The notes under the pieces were generated by a model. It made no database searches, was not told the origin of the DNA, and saw only the letters and a program-made list of their open reading frames with translations. From Siphonodentalium dalli (lineage: Eukaryota; Mollusca; Scaphopoda; Gadilida; Siphonodentaliidae), in NCBI GenBank assembly GCA_032622095.1, contig CP136063.1, positions 25,424,987-25,488,986 of the forward strand: a DNA stretch of 64,000 bases, read 5' to 3'. Positions 20,669 to 31,767 of this stretch are shown here, one piece after another (position 1 is the stretch's first letter; each line of letters starts with the position of its first letter). Made by a program: the position numbers and the translations under genes.

Positions 20669-23377
20669 ATGAGCGAGGTAGACATCTCGATTATCTCAGA
20701 TGATGGTACTACCCATCCGCCAGTCGAGGCGGACATCTCGATTATCTCAGATGGCACTACCCATCCACCAGTCGAGGCAGACATCTCGATTATCTCAGAT
20801 GATGGCACCACCCATACACCAGTCGACACAGGACCAGTCGATCCAGGACCACCAATTGTAAAAGAATCTCTTTCCGTTAATCCAGGACTTCCAGTCGTGC
20901 CAGACAGTTTGTCTGTAGCATGGATTGATTACCAAAATATGTCAGGTATGAATTTGCCGCCTGACATCGATGAGTCATACCAGAATCAAATGTCAGTAAC
21001 TGATATTCAGCACTCAATAGAACAGCTGCTTGGTTTTACTGCCATTTCGGACAACGCGGGTGAAAATACTGACCTCATTGAGAATCTACCTGATCTAGGG
21101 ATCTACCTGATCGTCACCTGATCGTCACCTTGGGGAAACAAGTTGCACCCAAGTGATAGATATGCAGGTCTTAAACTTGGAAAATAGCCCATTAATTGAA
21201 GAGGTTTTGAATCAACCCACTCGCATTGTTGACAAACAATGTGTTAGATCTAATTTCAAAATAGATGACACTGAGAGTAAACCAGTTGCCCCCCCCCCCC
21301 AAAGTTAACGTGCAGGAAGTTAAGTCCTCAGTGTCCTCATAAATTTCACCAGCCTCAATTAATAACTCCATGTCAGATTTAGATGGTCCAAGTCCCACTC
21401 AATCGCAAGATCGGTGTGTATTCAGGGATTGTAAGCGGCCTATTAAGGGTCAGCAAAGGCACCATTTTTATAGCCAATGTGTATAACCTTGTTGGTGGCA
21501 GTTTGACACTTACCCTGGGCCAATCCCTATAGCTTTTCGAGTACAAGTCCGAGAAGATTTGAATAAATTTGCTCGGATTCTCATCTCAGACGTTCGAGAG
21601 CTGGGTGAGCAGGAACTGCTTACCCAGTTGCGGAAGTCGCTTAATGAACAGTGGGACTACCAGGCGATTCCAGTACATTGTATTTTGGGGACCATAGTAC
21701 TTAGGAATATTTGCATGTTTGGCACTGACCTGGGGGTTGCCCCTCCGAAAAGCGGGTATATCATATCGCCCTACATAAATTGAAATGCATGTCTCACTCA
21801 TTGGCGTGTGCTAGCTGCCACACTCAATAGACTGCCAGCCAAAGAGATTGACCTATTTCAGCAGTCCAACTTACACCTTTGGTTAATAGATATAATGTGG
21901 GAACACATTCAAAAGGGTCGAATTGGGGAATCGGCATTAACGGAGACCCGAAATAAAGCGTCGGGGTTAACAAAACCTGAACGGGCCCCTGATGCATTGT
22001 CGGCAGCCTGTATGATGAAACGACTTCGATTCACAGAGCACCAAGTCTTACTCACTCAGGCCATGTATGTGAAGTCCTCTCTTAATTCTATTTCAGGGGT
22101 TATCGAAGGTCCAACGCCAAGGGCCAGCCGAAAAGAAAGACGGAAGGCACGTTACAAAACGATCTGCATTGCCCGTCAGCAAAAATATTCTGAGCGGAAA
22201 CGGAGTTATTCTGTTCCCGTTGCTCCGTCGGAGCCTAAGAAACCTACACTTTCGGCAACGTCTGACGCAGTGCCTGGCACCTCCACTCGGGGCATTGTGT
22301 CTTCATCACTCTCCTCCGCAGTGCCTGTCACCTCCTCTCGGGGCACTGTGCATACATCATCCTCCGCAGTGCCAGTCACTTCCACTCGGGGCATCCTTCA
22401 CCGCCGTCTCTTCCACGGTAACATCCACCCGAATACCACCACTCATCAAGTCGCCTCCCCTATCACACCCAGACCCACTTATAAGGCAGTGTTAACTTCC
22501 ATGAAAAAGGCTCTGGCCCGTCAACCTGGCATCCCGAAACCAAAACTAACCGGGATTGTATTTCCATTTGGACTGTATGTGCTCGAGCCATAAATTAAAT
22601 CCCCAACTCACTGCTTCGGAGGCGATTCGACTGACAAATGTCTCTGTGTCCTCTGCCATCACTGTCATTGGTGGCGTTGAAGTATTTTGCGATCCAGAAA
22701 CTTATCCAGACATTCGAGCTGTGAACTGTAATCCACAGTGGAAGGTAGCGGTAGGGTGCCACCCCAAAAAGTTGCTTGTGCCGTCGATGATGGATAAGTT
22801 CAAGGAACTAATCAATCATCCTGCAGTAGTTGCCATCGGGGAGTTCGGCCTGGATCGCTCGCTTAAGCTCTCCGATCGAGATCTCTTTTTGCAGGATGCC
22901 CTGTTTCGGGAAATTTAAAATTTGGCCAGGCCCACCAACAAGCCAATAATATTACATTTAAGAGGGGGCCCTGATCAACATCTGTGTTCGGCTAGAAGTA
23001 TCACTGCTTTAGAAGCAGTACGCACCGCAACCCACAAAGAGCAAGTTATCCACTTTCACCGCTTCTGTGAATCTAAACAGATGGTTGATGCTTGGTCCTA
23101 TCACCAGCCCAACACTTCGTTCGGGTTTACAACAATCTGTGCTGGATTTAACGACGTCCAGCGGGAAGCAGTTCGAGCTATCAAGCCTTCCAGAATTCTT
23201 CTGGAGTCTGATGCACCCCATTTCGGGTCTGTGGGCCGAGCTTTTACTTCCCGCGCCGTCATCGGTGAAGTGGCTGTGTCGTTAGCACAGATACTGGGTA
23301 CAACCCCAGGGGAAGTGTTAGAGCGCTCGCCACAGAATGCCCAACAAATTTACGACATTCAGCCAATCCGCCAGTAA
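20669..23377 (+). pseudogene. Broken intronless gene ending in a TatD-like metal-dependent hydrolase domain
   Basis: The first frame (20669-21121) begins with three copies of an acidic ADISIISD(D)GTTHPPVE repeat. The next readable part (about 21400-21783, stops at 21484 and 21781) has a Cys/His segment CVFRDCKRPIKGQQRHH. A long basic and Ser/Thr-rich linker with AVPVTSTRG repeats follows (21808-22593). After a frameshift near 22550, the TatD fold appears: FHLD, VGCHPKK, AIGEFGLD (22556-22918), then after an in-frame TAA at 22916, IILHLRGG, HFHRF, SFGFT and ILLESDAPHF (22922-23377). TatD enzymes use HxH, Glu, His, His and Asp for metals. Here the first His of HxH is Tyr (YFH); the Glu, the two His and the final Asp are present. 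Multiple stops and frameshifts make it a pseudogene. The Cys/His-linker-TatD architecture resembles multicopy TATDN-like proteins of invertebrates, by recollection and not searched. Confidence 0.8.
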
Positions 23378-24461
23378 AATATCCACATCAATCCAAACTA
23401 CACTTAATTCAGCGGATCTGGCATTCCAAGTTATTTACCAGGGTTTTTGGTTAGTAGAAGACATTCTCATTTTCTACCTCCGTTTCCAATACTTTCCAAA
23501 TTTAGAGAATGTTTAATCTTGTTAAAAACCTTCCCCGTTGACTGCAAATCTAGTCAGTTCGTTATAGCGACCACTGTGATTTCAAAATCCAGGGCTAGCT
23601 TGGAAATTATGTAAACTGCCCTGACATGACCTTTTTATCCCTACGCTGTACGCCAGTAGGTAGGCCTACAGTGTAAATTTTTAAATTTTTGAGAAGTTTA
23701 AAAAAATAGGGAATAGTGTTGTAATAATGGCCTAGTTTAGTTGCTATAAATAGAAAAGCAGGAATTCCGGAAATGACGGAGAAACCGGTGCTTAAAAAGG
23801 AAGTTCCGGGTGCCCGCAGGCCAGAACAATACGAGACAATATGTTAATTATTTGCTGATGATTTGATGTTATATCCATTGCAATCCGATGTCTTTCTCTA
23901 CATGTACCATTTGTGAATATTATAATTATATTATATTATATTGTAAGCTATTAATATGTAGCGCCTAATTTTTACAATAAACCAAAAGCCGACATCGACG
24001 TGCAAGGCCGAAATATGCTGCCGGTACTTTAATTATACAACTTTACTTGGCTTTTGGGCTTTTAACGCCCAATACATATATCCATTCTACGAAACCATAT
24101 TTAGATCACGTTTGTTATTTTTATGCATGCACAAAGAAACTGTGTGTGTTGTCGACAACGCTCTTGTCGGCTCTATTATCGGCCATACATCGATGTCTAA
24201 CTGTATTTAAGAGTGTGCATCTGACTTCACATGATGTACATAGCGGTCACGCTATGATGCTAGCGATATATCAATGTTCATTCGATTGTGATGTAGAATA
24301 GAACAGAGAGATATGGGTGACCACTTGTAAACACGAGTGATCTACGGGAATATAATCACACAATCTGGAAATATGACGCACATAAAATAATCGAAGTTTT
24401 CTGTGCGATATAAAGGGGTCGGTGTGAGAAATCTGATTCAAGCAATCTGACGAGGCACAGG
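23378..24461. other. Intergenic; contains a LINE-type 3' tail and decayed zinc-finger DNA
   Basis: About 24050-24085 (TTGGGCTTTTAACGCCCAATA) matches the tail of the LINE relic at 63419-63475. From about 24300 to 24461 the sequence is a degraded finger unit (CACAATCTGGAAATATGACG, then GATTCAAGCAATCTGACGAG) in the orientation of the gene that follows. Confidence 0.55.
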
Positions 24462-27400
24462 ATGGTTCTCCCGGGAGACCGTTCACACAAGTGGGATGTA
24501 TGCGGGAAGGAATTCGCGCGGTCTAGAACTCTGACTCTTCACAAGAGAATACACACAGGTGATAGGCCGTATCAGTGTGATTTATGTCAGAAATCGTTCG
24601 CACAATCTGGAAATCTGACTGTTCATAAGAGAATACACACTGGTGATCGACCTTTCCAGTGCGATATATGTGAGAAGTCATTCGCTGATCCAAGTAATAT
24701 GAGGAAGCACAAGATACATCACTCGGGAGTCAGTCCATATGTGTGTGATGTGTGCGGGAAAGTATTATCACAATCTGGACACCTGACTGTACACAAGAAA
24801 ATACACATTGATGATCGAAGTTTTCCGTGCGAAACTGAGAAGTCTGATTCAAGCAATCTGACGAGGCAGAAGATGGTTCAATCGGAAAACAGCTCACATG
24901 AGTGTGATATATGCGGAAAGGTATTCGCACAATCTGGAAATCTGACTGTTCATAAGAGAATACACACTGGTGATCGACCTTTCCAGTGCGATATATGTGA
25001 GAAGTCATTCGCTGATCCAAGTAATATGAGGAAGCACAAGATACATCACTCGGGAGTCAGTCCATATGTGTGTGATGTGTGCGGGAAAGTATTCTCACAA
25101 TCTGGACACCTGACTGTACACAAGAAAATACACATTGATGATCGAAGTTTTCCGTGCGAAACTGAGAAGTCTGATTCAAGCAATCTCACGAGGCAGAAGA
25201 TGGTTCAATCGGAAAACAGCTCACATGAGTGTGATATATGCGGGAATGTATTCACACAATCTGGAACTCTGACTCTGCATAAGAGAATCCACATTGGTGA
25301 TCGACCGTTTCAGTGTGATTTATGTCAGAAATCGTTCCCTCAGTCAAGTACCCTGGCCCTACATATGGTAATACATACAGATGATGGCTCACACAAGTGT
25401 GATATATGCGGGAAAGTATTCACACAATTCGAAAATCTGACTGTTCATAAGAGAATACACACTGATGATCGAAGTTTTCCGTGCGATATTAAGGGGTCTG
25501 ATTCAAGCAATCTGACGAGACAGAAAATGGTTCAATCGGAAGACCGCTCACACGAGTGTGATATATGTGGAAAGGTATTCGCGCAATCTGGAACTCTGAC
25601 TGTTCATAAGAGAATACACACAGGTGATAGGCCGTATCAGTGTGATTTATGTCAGCAATCGTTCAAACAATCTGGTACCCTGGCCCTACATATGAAAATA
25701 CATACAGGTGATGGCTCACACAAGTGTGATATATGCGGGAAACTATTCACACAATTCGAAAATCTGACTGTTCATAAGAGAATACACACTGATGATCGAA
25801 GTTTTCCGTTCGATATAGGGGGTCTATTGGAGAAATCGTTCTCTGATTCAACCAATCTGACGAGGAACAAGGTGGTCCAATCGGGAGACCGCTCACATGA
25901 GTGTGATATTTGCGGGAAAGTATTCACACAATTCGGAAATCTGACTGTTCATAAGAGAATACACACTGGTGACCGACCTTTCCAGTGTGATATATGTGAG
26001 AAGTCATTCGCTGATCCAAGTAATATGAGGAAGCACAAGATACATCACTCGGGAGTCAGTCCATATGTGTGTGATGTGTGCGGGAAAGTATTCTCACAAT
26101 CTGGACATCTAACTAAACACAAGAAAATTCACACTGATGATCGAAGTTTTTCGTGCGATACCGGTATAGGGTGTCTATTGGAGAAATCGTTCTCTGATTC
26201 AAGCGATCTGATGAGGCAGAAGATGGTTCAATCGGGAGACCGCTCACACAAGTGTGATATATGTGGAAAAGTATTCACACAATCTGGAACTCTTACTGTT
26301 CACATGCGAGTTCACACCGGTGACCGACCTTTCCAGTGTGATATATGTGAGAAGTCATTCGCTGACCCAAGTAATATGAGGAAGCACAAGAGACATCACT
26401 CAGACTGTCCATATGTTTGCGATATATGTGGAAAAGTATTCTCACAATCTGGACGTCTGACTCAACATAAGAGAATCCACACAAGTCATCGACCGTATCA
26501 GTGCGATATATGTGAGAAATCGTTCTCTCATTCAAGTACTCTGACGAAGCATAGAAAACTTCACGAGTGTGATGTATGCGGAAAAGTATTCCCTCGCTCT
26601 GGGAGACTCACTGTTCATAGAAGAATCCACACAGGTGATCGGCCATATCAGTGCGATATATGTGAAAAGTCATTCGCTGACCCAAGTAGTATGAGGAAGC
26701 ACAAGAGAATTCACTCAGGAGACCGTCCATATGTGTGTGATATATGTGGAAAAGTATTCTCACAATCTGGACATCTGAATGTACACAAGAGAGTCCACAC
26801 AAGTCATCGACTGTATCAGCGCGATATATGTGAGAAATCGTTCCCTCATTCAAGGACTCTGTCGAAACATAGAAAACTTCATACAGAGGAAGGCTCACAC
26901 AAGTGTGATGTATGCGGAAAAGTATTCGCTCGCTCTGGATATCTGACTCTACATAGAAGAGTCCACACAGGTGACCCTTATCTGTGTGAGATATGTGGTA
27001 AATTGTTCACTCACTTATATAAGTTGGCTCGACATAAAATAGTCCATACAGGCAATGGCTCACACAAGTGTAATATATGCGGGAAACTATTCACACAATC
27101 TGGAGGTCTTACTGTTCATAAAAGAATACACACTGGTGATCGGCCTTTCCGATGCGATTTATGTGAGAAGTCATTCGCTGACCCAAGTCATATGAGGAAG
27201 CACAAGCTACATCACTCAGGATACCGTCCACATGCATGTGATGTGTGCGGGAAAGTATTCGCACGATATGGAAATCTGACAGTACATAAGAGAATCCACA
27301 CTGGTGATCGACCATACCAGTGTGATGTGTGTGTGAAATCGTTCACAAACTCCAACAGTCTGACTCTTCATAAGAGAATCCACACAGGTGAGCGTCCGTA

Positions 27401-28103
27401 TCAGTGCGAAATATGTGGTAAATCATTCACTAATTCAAGCAGGCTGAAACAACACAAAATTATTCACATTGTTGACCGTCCACATGGGTGTGATATATGT
27501 GGGAAAGTATTCCCCTTCTCTAGACATCTGACGAGACATATGAGAATCCACAAAGGTGATATGTATACAGACAAAGGCTCCCATTTGTGTGATATATGCG
27601 GGAAAGGATTCACACAATCTGGAGCTCTTATTGTTCATAAGAGAATTCACACAGGCGATCGACCATATCAGTGCGATATATGTCAGAAGACATTCGCTAA
27701 CCCAAGTAATCTGAGGAAGCACATGACAGTTCACTCGGGGTACCGTCCACATGCGTGTGATGTGTGCGGGAAAGTATTCTCACGCTTTGGAAATCTGACT
27801 GTACATAAGAGAATACACACAGGTGATCGACCGTATCAGTGTGATGTCTGTGAGAAATCGTTCGCACAGTCCACCTCTCTGGCGGAACATAAGAGAATCC
27901 ACACGGGTGACCGCCCGTATCAGTGCGATATATGTGAGAAATCGTTCACTCATTCAAGTACCCTGAAGAACCACAAAATTATGCACACAGGAGTGCGGCC
28001 ACATGGGTGTGATATATGTGGGAAAGCATTTTCCTTATCTGGACATCTGACTAGACATAAGCTAATTCACACAGGTGATAGTCTGACTATTTCACACAGG
28101 TGA
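24462..28103 (+). CDS. Large C2H2 zinc-finger array protein, 1213 residues
   Basis: One uninterrupted frame encodes about 43 finger-sized units in tandem, nearly all joined by TGD/TGE(R)P-type linkers. By eye about 36 have the full CxxC-x12-HxxxH pattern. Unit 1 has W for its first Cys, one unit near residue 790 has R for Cys (QRDICEKSF), and five units lack the pattern (PCETEKSDSSNLTRQKMVQ and relatives). Classic tandem C2H2 fingers bind DNA, so a nuclear DNA-binding role is inferred. No KRAB, BTB, SCAN or other effector domain is present. Fingers are highly similar, in recurring types (AQSGNLTVHK, ADPSNMRKHK, SQSGHLTVHK), and a four-unit block is repeated almost exactly with a 327-bp period (24601 against 24928). 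The start at 24462 is the first in-frame ATG; decayed finger DNA lies just upstream, so the original start may be lost. Confidence 0.88.
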   Translation: MVLPGDRSHKWDVCGKEFARSRTLTLHKRIHTGDRPYQCDLCQKSFAQSGNLTVHKRIHTGDRPFQCDICEKSFADPSNMRKHKIHHSGVSPYVCDVCGKVLSQSGHLTVHKKIHIDDRSFPCETEKSDSSNLTRQKMVQSENSSHECDICGKVFAQSGNLTVHKRIHTGDRPFQCDICEKSFADPSNMRKHKIHHSGVSPYVCDVCGKVFSQSGHLTVHKKIHIDDRSFPCETEKSDSSNLTRQKMVQSENSSHECDICGNVFTQSGTLTLHKRIHIGDRPFQCDLCQKSFPQSSTLALHMVIHTDDGSHKCDICGKVFTQFENLTVHKRIHTDDRSFPCDIKGSDSSNLTRQKMVQSEDRSHECDICGKVFAQSGTLTVHKRIHTGDRPYQCDLCQQSFKQSGTLALHMKIHTGDGSHKCDICGKLFTQFENLTVHKRIHTDDRSFPFDIGGLLEKSFSDSTNLTRNKVVQSGDRSHECDICGKVFTQFGNLTVHKRIHTGDRPFQCDICEKSFADPSNMRKHKIHHSGVSPYVCDVCGKVFSQSGHLTKHKKIHTDDRSFSCDTGIGCLLEKSFSDSSDLMRQKMVQSGDRSHKCDICGKVFTQSGTLTVHMRVHTGDRPFQCDICEKSFADPSNMRKHKRHHSDCPYVCDICGKVFSQSGRLTQHKRIHTSHRPYQCDICEKSFSHSSTLTKHRKLHECDVCGKVFPRSGRLTVHRRIHTGDRPYQCDICEKSFADPSSMRKHKRIHSGDRPYVCDICGKVFSQSGHLNVHKRVHTSHRLYQRDICEKSFPHSRTLSKHRKLHTEEGSHKCDVCGKVFARSGYLTLHRRVHTGDPYLCEICGKLFTHLYKLARHKIVHTGNGSHKCNICGKLFTQSGGLTVHKRIHTGDRPFRCDLCEKSFADPSHMRKHKLHHSGYRPHACDVCGKVFARYGNLTVHKRIHTGDRPYQCDVCVKSFTNSNSLTLHKRIHTGERPYQCEICGKSFTNSSRLKQHKIIHIVDRPHGCDICGKVFPFSRHLTRHMRIHKGDMYTDKGSHLCDICGKGFTQSGALIVHKRIHTGDRPYQCDICQKTFANPSNLRKHMTVHSGYRPHACDVCGKVFSRFGNLTVHKRIHTGDRPYQCDVCEKSFAQSTSLAEHKRIHTGDRPYQCDICEKSFTHSSTLKNHKIMHTGVRPHGCDICGKAFSLSGHLTRHKLIHTGDSLTISHR

Positions 28104-28181
28104 TAGGCTGACTATTTCACACAGTTGATAGGCTGACTAATTCACACAGGTGATAGTCTGACTAATTCACACAGGTCACAG
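28066..28181 (+). repeat. 25-bp tandem repeat at the end of the zinc-finger array
   Basis: TTCACACAGGTGATAGTCTGA-type units start at 28066, 28091, 28116, 28141 and 28166 (exactly 25 bases apart). The unit derives from the finger linker (IHTGD). As 25 is not a multiple of three, the expansion shifts frame and creates the stop at 28101-28103. Confidence 0.9.
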
Positions 28182-28400
28182 TCCGCATAAGTGATATATG
28201 TCAGAAATCGTAAAACATAAGAAAATCCAATAAGGTGATTGCTCACTTGTGTGCGATATATGTGGGAAGTGTTCAGGTGCTCTGTAAATATGTACATTAT
28301 AGAATCGACACAGGTATTCGTCTGTATCCGTGCCATATATATGGGAAATAGTTCGTTAACTCAAGTAAGCTCAAGAAACGGAAGGTTGTTCATACATGAT
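28182..28400 (+). pseudogene. Decayed zinc-finger units downstream of the array
   Basis: Finger-like text persists in broken frames: VCDICGKCSG at about 28249-28278, then PCHIYGK and NSSKLKKRKVVH near 28328-28395, with several stops. These units probably belonged to the array before the 25-bp expansion. Confidence 0.75.
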
Positions 28401-28420
28401 TACACGATAGTGATTACGGG

Positions 28421-28804
28421 GGGAGGTCAAGTGAACAATTTTGGATGGGGTTAAAAGTTACAGAGTTGCATATATTTCTGAGTGTGACATGATATGGCAT
28501 TGGAAACAACAGGTATTTATCTGGCGGATCCGCTTGGTAAATTATAAAATTTTGCAATACAAATATTTTTGAGAATTTCTTTCTGGAATTACATCAGTTG
28601 ACCTACATTTGAAAAATCAATATAAAATTCAAAAATAAGTACACCAACATAATAATGGAACAAGTTCCAAGCGGACCCGCCAGATAAATACCTGTTGTTT
28701 CAAATACCACACCAAGTCACACTCAGCAGTATGTGCAACTCTGTAACTTTTGCTCTGCAGATTTGCATGGGAATCCCCATTAAACATTGGTCACTTGACC
28801 TCCC
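28421..28804. mobile_element. Foldback/MITE-like element with ~130-bp inverted ends
   Basis: The left end GGGAGGTCAAGTGAACAAT is mirrored at the right end (ATTGGTCACTTGACCTCCC). Inner parts AAAAGTTACAGAGTTGCA and GTATTTATCTGGCGG also pair. The right arm carries an extra ~30 bases. No target duplication was evident. Confidence 0.7.
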
Positions 28805-31765
28805 TCTTAATCAGTCGATAGGTGCGGTTTGAAATTGTTTTGTTCAACCAGCGACGTAGAAAATGTCCACTAGTTGCTTGCTGTGTGTAACCACAACACG
28901 GTCACAGTTATGGTGGATGTAATTCCTGACAGTATTGCACTTAAACGAATTTCTTGTCTTCAAATGTTGTCAGGAGAAAATAGACAAAAACTGTAATTCA
29001 GCTGATGGCATTTTTTACATTTATTGGAGCTGACATGTGCCAGAAATTGGCAGAATCATGTAGTTTATAGTTTATAAATAAATGCGAATTTTTTCCATTT
29101 AACCTGTGATAGGACCCAATTAAAAAGCGAAAACATATGTGGTCAAATCAGGGGAGGGTTGTAAAAAGTGTACAGGAAGGTATGCTGGGTCGGGTGGGTT
29201 CTCGGAGAGACACGAAACTCATTTTAACAACCTCATGCTAATTTCTTACTAAAGGTTTTTGGTGCCCATATTTGATATTTCTTAGTTTAAAATATTTTGT
29301 AACTGCAAAAAAACAACATAGTTATCTTACTGTCACCTCACATGGCCCTTAGTGTAGACGATATTAAATTATGGCATGTACATGTAGCATTTCGGACGAG
29401 GAGGTGAACAACTTCCTTCCCGACACCCTTCGGAGAGAACACGGCTGGTCAAATTTAGGAAAAAAACTTGTGAGAACTGGAATCATATACTTTCATCAAC
29501 ATACTAAGTAAAATAGACTTGAAACCAGTTTGGAAACTTAAACAATCTTGTAAATAAAACAGTTTAAGTCGTATAGAATATTGCTGATCTGGTTGACAGA
29601 CTAATCAGGAAATAGTTAGAAATTATAGATTTTGTACCCTGAACAACGAACCAGGCTTGCTAATATCAGCAATTTAAAAACTCCTCCTCCAGCTCTCTCT
29701 ATCTCTCTCTCTCTCTCTTTCTCTCGCTCCCTCCATCCCGTCTCTCGCCCTCTCTCCCTCTCTATATATCTAATTTCAAATATGTCAACGCTAGTTGAAT
29801 TGGAGCTTAATAACTGGTGTGTCACGGACTTGTCTTCAGCATATCTGCAGTGACTCGAAGGTCAAGATTGAGTTCACTGTCCTCAGATAATACTACCAGC
29901 TTAAATGATATATCCAAACACACGTTGGTCCATGTAATAGCTTGCATGGGGAAAATTATAACTCACTGGATATCTATAACTTTTTTGTAAATTTGCTTTA
30001 CACTTTATGCATTATACTATAGTGCTAGTATGTGCAGTGGCCATCATCTTCTGGCTGGTTACTGTATTTATTTTTGCAGTGTGGGATTTGACTATAAAGG
30101 CTGACCAATAGCCCAGCCAAACTAAGGCAAAATTGTACAGAAATGGTTTTAACTTTTTCGAAGCAGTTACAGTTGCAATGAACGTATAAAAAGTTCGCTA
30201 TGGGAACTGTTCCGCGATTGCGTATTTATTGCGGGTACCCAAATTTGGCAAATTTCGCTATTGATTTTATGAGTGGGGTTAGGTGTAGAGCAAATGTTGC
30301 GGTATTTTAAAAACAGAAGAGTCACTTGTTATACCACAATGACCACAAATGATCGCTCTTGTCACTAGTATCAAAATCGAAGGAATCCTCTTGCTCCAGA
30401 ATCAAGTCGGCGTCCAAAATGGCCAACAAGACAGAGAATCAGGAAGCGATTTGTGACCAACCCAATTATTACGATGCGCTCTTATAAAACATACTTATTG
30501 ATACAAACTTGCTATGCTCCAAACATGTGTGTACATAGAACACATGCCCCATGCGAACCTTAACGACTGACAACTCTAATTATTAACAAAATCTAACATT
30601 AAAACGTTATTTTAGCGACGACACTAATTTTACCCACGAAGAGGTCATTGCATATAGGTAGTCGAAGATTGCTGTGGTCCAAGCAACTGCGATTCGAATC
30701 TTGCATTATTTACATATCGACAACCCCATGAATCCAGATGATGACGCGCAGTTAAATTTAGTGGCTGTTTGGTTTTATTAACCAAATATGCGACAAACAA
30801 GCTGTTATTTCAATATGACATGTCACAACTCAAGCCGAACATGTATGTGCTAGACTACGAATATTGTAATTTTAGCTCCAGCGTGTGGTTCCATTGATTC
30901 GGCTGTAGATTCCATATTGATCCCACAAATATCCTTTTCGTTTCGTACATTTTAGCGCATAATTTGTTAAAACAAAAATACAGCGCTGTACAATATTTTG
31001 CGTCTGGTTGTTTCAGCATGCGAAAAAGAATGTGGTTACGGGAAAAAAATCACGGTTTTGTGGTAATGAGTATCGTCCCACCGGATTCCACTATTGCCGT
31101 TTGGCATTACTTACATTGTGCATAAACGCCATTAAGGCGGAGAACACTCTGACATGACCGCACTGTCGATTAATATGTCCTTGAGTTTTATAGAAAGCGA
31201 TGACCACCCAACGTACATAATTATGTTCGCACTTGAACATATATACGGCCACTCCATATATACATAAACACCACTCAAATGACCATGTTGCAACTCGTGA
31301 TACACACACATCCGCCATGACCATATACCATACTGGGTATACCATACATGACCAATCCATTCGGCCATGAGTCACCATGCACGCAATCACACCAGGTATT
31401 TCCCTGCACGATACCCGTGATCAAATATTCACTCCCGATATACCTATTCACCACACCCATGGTTATATAGCCATCACGACATACATATATCTAAAACTTC
31501 GTGACTGGATTAAGGAAATTCTAAACAACAGGATGTTACAATATTGGGGTGACAATTACATGTATCGACACGGATAATGAATTGGGACCGAGGTGCTGCG
31601 TGTACGATTGTGGGAATGACAAGACATACTGTTGATGTACGCTGTACGATGTAACTAGGCTTCTGTGGTAGGATACTACATGTCGTGACTAACATGTACT
31701 CTGACTGCTCGAGTCGCGTATTGTATAACAAGGCTCTCTCTCGAATACACTCTCCGTTAAACAAG
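28805..31765. other. Long non-coding stretch; CT microsatellite
   Basis: A CT-rich microsatellite lies at about 29692-29766. 31180-31500 is enriched in ACCAT/CATAC words, without a clear period. No gene recognised in nearly 3 kb. Confidence 0.5.
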
Positions 31766-31767
31766 GA

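Noticed and set aside
24730-27752. Several 68-105 codon minus-strand frames across the zinc-finger gene
   Set aside because: They recur at the same place in each finger unit (SYVQSDVQIVRI-type text) and are the antisense shadow of the repeated plus-strand codons.
31091-31764. Overlapping minus-strand frames of 60-99 codons
   Set aside because: Low-complexity ACCAT/CATAC-rich DNA; no motifs.
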